A DNA stretch of 64,000 nucleotides from Callaeas wilsoni (Eukaryota; Chordata; Aves; Passeriformes; Callaeidae), in the NCBI GenBank assembly GCA_013398955.1, contig VWPU01000914.1, positions 62,001-126,000 of the forward strand. Direction: 5' to 3'. The notes beneath the pieces are model-generated. The model had not been told where the DNA came from. It saw nothing but the letters and a program-made list of their open reading frames with translations, and did no database searches. Shown in pieces: positions 56,801 to 64,000 of the stretch (position 1 is its first letter; every line of letters starts with the position of its first letter). The position numbers and the translations under genes were made by a program.

Positions 56801-59079
56801 ATTTTCTCAGTTATGTTTGTGTCTGATAAGAAATGCTGGTGTGCTGGACAGAAATTTAAGAGTAATAGGGAATGGTGGGGTTTGAAGCCCTGTTCGCTTC
56901 CATTTCAGGTTATGGGATTTGTATCTGTGCTTCTGATTGAAAAGAGACAAGCAGGGCAGAGTATTTAACTGAGATCCAGCTTTGAATTAAGTTCGCTAGA
57001 TTTTCCTTTGCAAGACAGTTGCCACATATTTTGTCATACTGCTCATATATATAGAGAAGTATTGTTCAATTAAGAGATGGTGCCTAAGGAGTAACACCAC
57101 ATTTACAGCAAAAGTTGCAGATTGCACAGAAAAACAGTGAAAAGGTGCGAAAAATAGAGCTTTCATACTGCTAAAAATTTCTGTCAATCAACTTTTCCTC
57201 AAACCAGATAGAAGATAAACGCTGAGTGTTATGGTCACACATTTGGTATCTCAATTAGGTTTTCACAAAAGAATGGCTTGAAGTGCCTTTCAAGCTTTAA
57301 AGTGAGCTCTCTCATAGAAATTTGCCTACAACACGTTATTCAGTGCACTGCAGCATTTCAGATTTATTTTTCTTAGCATCCCTGTCATTCTAACCATAGC
57401 AAATTCCAGGCAGGGCTCTAAGCAAAACCCACAAAAGCTTTTCAAAGGCTCTTTATTTTCCTGTTTCTCCTTGAATTATCAGCACCTTTGTTTCACAAAC
57501 TTTTGAACTTCCATAAACATGTCTCGGGATGTTAAAGTATTGTCCTTCACCCAACCCCGACTGTGAAAATACAGTAGATTACAAAAAGAATTGACATGTA
57601 CTTAAAAAAACCCCAAACCCCCTATACGCCAACTTTATATGTTTTACTTTTTGTAAGTAAAGAGGTGACTTTGCCAACCATTTCTAAAGGATTAAAAAGC
57701 CTGCTGTGTCATCTCATGTATCTTCGTTCAGTTTCTAATGCAGCCAGAGAACACAAAGGCTCAGAGAAAACCTTTTATCATTTGCAGTTATCGACTAGGC
57801 CAGAATACAGTATTAGGAACCTTAGAAACTTTTAGCTAAAACTTCTTTGCTTTGAAGAATGGCTGATCTCCTGAGTGAAGGAAAGCAGTCTACCCTCAAA
57901 AAGGTTGTTATTATTATCCAGAAACCTAACACATTTTAGGGAAAAATTGTTGGGGGCACTTTGAATCTATTTTCTACTGCATTGCCACAACAGTCCAAAA
58001 GTTTTTGGATGTTCTTAATCACCTTATACACCAGCTTTGGGAGAGTTTTAGCTGCCTTCAATGATAAGGTCTTTTATTTTAAAAAAGTGTATCTATCAGA
58101 AGGCAAAGGCAATTTAAAAGAATTGTTGCTTCAATGAGAGTGAAAGTTAGTGTTTTGTCCTGAGGCTCTTCATCCAAGATGCAGCTGATCCTAATGTTAT
58201 GGGTTTCCAGCAAAATGCAGGCAGAATCCTTTTCTCCTTACAGTCTCTTGCTCATGCACCATGGCATGAGCCAACTGTAGAGTCAGAGGTGAAGGCTGAC
58301 ATTAAATACCAGAGTACTGCCCCAAACTAGGTGCCAAGATCTCTGCATAGCAATCATATAAAATGCTATACTTGTAAATTCAGAACATTTATACATATAT
58401 AGAAGAATTTATTTTAAAAACCCTTCTATTTGCTTATGATTCCTGGGGTTAGGTTTGCTTTTGCATCCATCTTCTCTTTCAGTATGGATCAGAATCTTGA
58501 CCTTATTCAAAGGCATCAGTCTATTTACTGACCAGAGGTAACCCACTGCAGAATTCTGGCACTGATTGATGGTCAAGCCAGCAATCAGCTCCTGGAGGTA
58601 CTGTATCTGTTGAGAAGTGAGACTGCAAAATCACTACATGCAAACTTTAAGAATATTCACTGCTGCCAGCTCTTGTGATTTTATCACAATCCCTGAGATA
58701 TTGAGTATATTTCTTGAAGCCTTAGTTTCTCAGCATTATGTTACCATCAGAGATTTGCAGCTTGCATTTAAAAAAAAACCCAAACTTCTCTAACTCTCAT
58801 GGCTAGAAATAAAAGTCTGAAAGCATTGAATCCAAAGCCTCAAATCAAAAGTAATTTATTTAATTAATATACTATACACAATAATAAAGTGTATTTATTT
58901 TTAAGTCAAGAGCAAAAACCTGAGAACTTAGGTTTGGCAATATTACTACTATCCCTTCTTTACCAACAGCATGCTCTAAAACTGAGCTGCTTGTGACCTT
59001 TTCCTTACGTATTATTTCCCATTGCAACCATTGTCAACTTGCAGTGATAAAAGCTTTAAAAGCATAATTGAGAAGGGTT

Positions 59080-59546
59080 TTACTTGTAGTTTTGCTTGAC
59101 ATTTTTCCCAGGAAATTTCCAGAAGTGAGTGAAATCAGAATCAATCAAAATAAACTCTTCAGAAAATTCATAGTGCCCTCCTTGAATAGGGGCATCACTA
59201 AGATACTGAACTGAGGAAAACATCAAAACAGACATGGAAACCCAACCAGAACTGTACTGGTTGACTCCCTGTAAGGTCAGCATGAACTCACTCATGTTGC
59301 CACCATTTTGGTAAATATTTTTCTAGCTACTGCAATCTGTATTACACTGCTTTTACTGTTGGGATATTTATCACTAAATTTTCTATAGTCCTCTTCCAGC
59401 TTTAAGTGCAATAGAAAGCTCTTTTCTCCATTATTATTTAGGTTTCCTCCTGGGGAGAAAATAAAGCAATTTAGAAGACTAATCAGACAAAAGTAGAATT
59501 TTGAAGTGCTGGACACGAAAAACTCTCCCTGCAGTTTGCACAGCAA
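59080..59546 (-). other. Two overlapping orphan ORFs in the SYT1 intron
   Basis: The first frame (59292-59546) contains FLLHLKLEEDYRKFSDKYPN and is preceded by a good acceptor (GCTTTATTTTCTCCCCAG on the minus strand, about 59453). The second (59080-59295, 71 codons) starts at an ATG overlapping the TGA of the first (ATGA) and contains GGHYEFSEEFILIDSDFTHF. Both look more protein-like than neighbouring frames, but I recognise no family. They could be a decayed exon or pseudogene with a frameshift, or chance. Confidence 0.2.
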
Positions 59547-61618
59547 AATAGCTGTACCACATAATTCTCAGATGCTGCTTGTCTATTTTGCTTTAGTTTT
59601 GTTGAAAATCAACCTCTGAACTCAGGCAAGTGTGAAAGAAGGGTGGCAAGGGAAGGAATGGACACAAGCCAGCACGGACTCAGGGCACGACTGGCGGCTC
59701 CTCAGGCAGGCGGTCTCGCGGAGTCATGAGGTAAGCAGCACCTGGGTTATGCTCTTCCGTGATCACTCAGAGATTCTGTCCTTCTCTGCTCTTTACAAAG
59801 GGACAGAAGAAGCGAGGGAAAAGCTCTGTCTGCAGTTTAACTATTGTCCCAAAGATTCCTGACTAATCTGGTACCCCTCATCAGATGTGCAGCACCTGTG
59901 AGACCTCCGCATTTTTTCATCATCAACTGCAAACACCAGGTTTCTTGCCCTGTTTTGTTAACATGGATTAACAACTTGGATGACGTTAACCATGTTTCTC
60001 CTGCTTTCTCTTTATGTTCTAACTGTAGAAGGTAACTATCTCATATCCATTTATACTGTGCTCTGTAAAATTGAATCAATCTCTTTAAGAGAGACTTTCA
60101 GGGAGCAGTAAATATCCAGATCATCATTTTATTGAATTGATTCATAGCACAGGACATTTGAATTCCACAGATTGTTGCCATGGCTGCAACCTGAGTGAAG
60201 ACATTTCCTTCCAGAATTCAGTAGACAAGCTCCTTTGTTTATTTTTCATTAAATTTTATTTGTACATGTAAAAGAACAGGGGCAACACTGACCAGTCAGT
60301 CTGCTCTTTAGCATGCATGTACTCTATTTCACCACATTATTACTTCACCAAGATAGTATCTTCTGGCCAAGCTAAAGAGGATCTTTTAGAAACACAACAA
60401 ACCAGATTTATGGACTTCAGCCTGCTCCATTAGCTCATATGCTCTAAGTTGGTTTCACATTAAATCTTGTGGAATGACTCTCTTATTACTTATATTATCA
60501 ACTGTCCTCATTGCTCTGACGGGCTATGATAGAATTTAAAGAAATCCAGCAAAATCAAAAACCTCCTAATAGCTGTGTCTGAAAGTGATACAGTTTTTCT
60601 TCGTGTAAGGATTCTGAAAGTTTCTGCTTATGTGGTAGCATTCACACATGACTTAATTTTCACCATTTCATGCTAAGAACTGAAAATAGCACAGTAACAC
60701 AGCTATTGCAGAATACAAAAATTTGATTTACTTATTGAGAAAAAATTTCTAGTTGAGCAACATTACATTAAGCAAAATTTTACAGAAGTAGTCACAGCTT
60801 TTATAAGCTACTCATGTTACCATAGATTCAGCTTGGTACAAGGATGATACAGAATATACTAAGCTTCCTTTAAAGAAGGTAACATTTCTTACCTGTTGAT
60901 TGCAGTAACTTTCAAAATCATATTTAGGAGAAGCATTTCAAAGGTTCTCTATCTTTGTGGTACTCTACAGGTTTTCCAAAGTACAAGATGAAAACATGAT
61001 TTAAGCCCCAGCAGAATTAATCAAATACAACTCCAAGAACAGCAACCCATGTCCAGGCCCAGGGTCAATAAAATCAGCTGACTAGTTTCAAATATGACGT
61101 TTCTTAAAAAACGCAAGTGGTCAGACAGCTAGTCTTTGCATCCTACTTTTTTCATCATTTAAAAGGATCAAGGAATTGGCCTCTTTGGCCTTTTCTTACA
61201 AAACAAACATCCCCCAAACAAAAAACCAAACAACCAGGGTGAGACAACAGTGAGGAAGGAGCATTGAACCTAATAGCTAAGTTTACCTGAAAGGAAAGTG
61301 AAAGAGGTTGATGTGCCTTCTCCAATGCCTATTTTGTTACTTGTAGGAGTGGAATAATTTGGGCATGGTTATGGTCTAGTAGCTGCTAACCTAGTGTAGA
61401 AAGGACTCCCCTAGGAACAAGGAGATCCTCCACCCTGCTCCAAATGGAGTTTACTCTCTCCAAACACAGCATTTGAAAATCCTCCTGTCTGTGTTCATTC
61501 CCAGGAGTGGACGCCTTGGTAGTATCGAGTTTTGAGGAACTCAGAAGAGGCTAAAGCTAGCTCTTTTTCTCAACTTTTGTCTCTATTTCTTAAATACGTC
61601 TGTAAACATTGTTATTTT

Positions 61619-61737
61619 CACAGAATCACAGAATATGCTGAGTTGGTAGGGACCCACAAGGATCATCGAGTCCAACTCCTGGCCCTGCACAGCACTATCC
61701 CCAAGAGTCACACCACATGCCTGAGAGAATTTCACGC
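61619..61737 (-). mobile_element. CR1 LINE 3'-end fragment
   Basis: The + strand reads AGAATCACAGAATATGCTGAGTTGGTAGGGACCCACAAGGATCATCGAGTCCAACTCCTGGCCCTGCACAGCAC, then CACATGCCTGAGAGAATT. This is the reverse complement of the CR1 3' end, of a subfamily different from the 865 copy. Located in the SYT1 intron. Confidence 0.88.
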
Positions 61738-64000
61738 CATTCTCTCCTGTAATGGAAATAAAAATTTATTTTCCACAATCAGTGTTTGACAGTCCTCCTC
61801 TGGCATGATAAAGTAACTGTGTTTTGCACAAACAAGGCATCCCAGTTGGATTTACTGTCAGTTAAAAATGCTGCATACAGAAAACTTAGATAACCTGAGA
61901 AATAGGAATTGGCTAAGTCTGTTGCAGACTGAGTTACGGCAGAACAGGCACATGGGCAGCGCACATGAGGCGAGTCAGTGGGACTTTTGTTTGAGTAACA
62001 GCTCTGCATGACACACATAAAGTAAAGGCAGGCACAATTACAGCGTTTATGGTCGTGGAAACACAATTCCTCAGCTAGTGCTCAAGAGACAAAGACTGCT
62101 GATCAGTGAAAATTATGTGGCACTCTCCTACAAAAGAAGAAGGACCATGCTGTGTTACATATTTAGATGCTAGCCAGAACCCTGCTACGTCCCGATCCCA
62201 GGCTCAGTCCCCAGGCCACAAAAACCAATTGTGCTGCCCAAAGCTGCCTTTGAAGCAACCCCAGTGAGAAACTGATTCTAACAAGGCAAAGACAAGGAGG
62301 CACTTCAGACAACATCACATAATTTAAAACTCTGCACAGTTCCCTGCTAGAATAAATGGGTACATCATCGTCATCGTTGGTGAAATTTTATCTGTTCAGA
62401 TAAGCAGAGAATTAGGCCAATAATGCCCTACCAGACTAAATTATGTAACTACTTATCTGTAAAGGTTACTTTTGTTATCTCTATAATGGAATTATCTCCA
62501 CAAAAACAGTTATTTAGCCACCTAGCTATAAAACCATGTAGGAACACCAGAATTTCTATCATCAGTTTATGATTGTCTTTCGTTATTAATTCCAATCGTG
62601 CTATATAGTGATAATGAATCACAACAGGGGCACTGCTTCAGATATTGCAGCACAGTATATCCACCAGACCAGAACAACTACCTGCTGCATTAGGATAATT
62701 CTGACACACTTTTGTCTTTTTTCCTGATTTGTTTTTGGTTTTTTTTTTGCTTCCTGTTTATCTGCCCTCAGCTTCCTAATCTAAGCAAAACAAATGATAA
62801 TATTCTCCTCTTTGATAAAAGCCCTAGTAATATCTCAGTTTATTTCTGAGTCAGTCTGCCTGTCAATACTCAGATCCACTACACACACCAAGACCAGCAA
62901 GTGAAAAGGTATAGTTGATGAAATTTGAAAAGTCAACCCTAAACACATACCCAGCATCTAAAATATCGGGATCACTCCTTGAACAAATGACGCGACATAC
63001 TCAGTTGTTCAAAATAATGGTATTACCTTTGTTTTAGACCTGATCACAGTGCTCTGCATTTGGCTAAATCGTTTACATCTGTGCTGAATTTGTATACAGC
63101 CATGTCTTTACAGTCCAGTAGCACTCTATATAATCTTTCATACACACCAACATGATTGAACAAGTCTTTTGTTGAACTAGAAAATCAAGTTCATGTTCAT
63201 CCCTACACCAATTCCCTAATAATGATTTTTCCATCTTGCAATCTGAAGTTCAATTTAAGGACTAAGGAGAAAAGAAAAGTGTTTTTTCCCTCATGAGAAT
63301 TTGTCTTGTTCAGATCTAAACATCAACATATATACGTGTCAGGAATGCACTGTTTTCATTTATATGTGAGTAACTTATTACTTGCTCCATCTTTCTCACT
63401 TGAGGAGGATAGTCCATGTCCCCCCTTCCAGCATCTAAAAAACCCACCTTACCTTGTACCAGGGAAGTAATTTCCTGTTGAGACTTTCACCTCTTTTTTG
63501 CAATCTACAGCTCATGCAGATTAAGCATGACAGACACTGCACACGCTTTTCAGGCCCTTACACATCCATGGGTTCTATCACTTTGGAAAGCACTACTGAC
63601 TTTAGACCTAAGCAGCCTTCTTACGAACTTGAAGCTGTTGCTGTATCTCCTTCAACATGCAAGATATACTGCAAATGCACACTATGCACAGAGAAGGGCA
63701 CTCTGCTCACTTACTGTTGGGGGAAAAAAAAAAAAAAAATTTTATGGCACTGTTTTTGTAAAGGAATCTGCTAATATATGGGCTGGATTTTATACTGCTG
63801 TAATTTTCTTGGCATGTCATTTTTCAGAACTAATGATCATACAACAGTGATCATAAAATGCTAAAATAGTATGTTCTACAAAATATTTTACTTTATCTTT
63901 GAGACTTCAGGATGCTGAAATTGAACTTCATCAAAATATTCAAAAGAGCCCTTGTCCTTAGCAAAAACAAACAAAACAAAATATTAGCGATTGTTTTCTA

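Overview
The window is avian nuclear DNA: AT-rich, gene-poor, with long introns, and its only recognisable interspersed repeats are CR1 LINE fragments with the typical bird CR1 3' end. It holds the 3' ends of two neighbouring genes that converge on each other. The species cannot be fixed from sequence alone; chicken or another bird fits.

Positions 1-8.3 kb, + strand: the last three coding exons of PAWR (prostate apoptosis response 4, Par-4), at 1972-2119, 3465-3569 and 8038-8124. They encode the C-terminal 112 residues, essentially the leucine-zipper coiled coil, and end in a stop at 8122-8124 with a poly(A) signal at 8289. Positions 33.9-64 kb, - strand: the last two coding exons of SYT1 (synaptotagmin-1), at 41202-41335 and 36775-36981. 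They encode most of the C2B calcium sensor domain, followed by a long 3'UTR (about 33860-36774). Everything above 41336 is one very large SYT1 intron whose upstream exon is outside the window. The tail-to-tail PAWR/SYT1 arrangement matches the order known in other amniotes.

The 25.5 kb between the genes is intergenic, with a 1.1 kb 5'-truncated CR1 (26520-27605), a smaller CR1 tail (12500-12612), a GC-rich CpG patch (about 22371-22510) and short local duplications. Two more CR1 fragments lie at 865-992 and 61619-61737.

The most interesting signal is downstream of PAWR. The PAWR stop codon sits inside a possible splice donor (AG/GTAG). A 97-nt segment at 8707-8803, with a strong acceptor and a GTAAGT donor, is open in exactly the phase that donor would need. 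Phase-0 exon-like segments with stop codons follow (9731-9802, or 16158-16217 plus 28338-28388). This could be an undescribed alternative C-terminus of Par-4, or chance; it is unproven. There are no prokaryotic features, CRISPR arrays, tRNA or rRNA genes, or recognisable retroviral genes.
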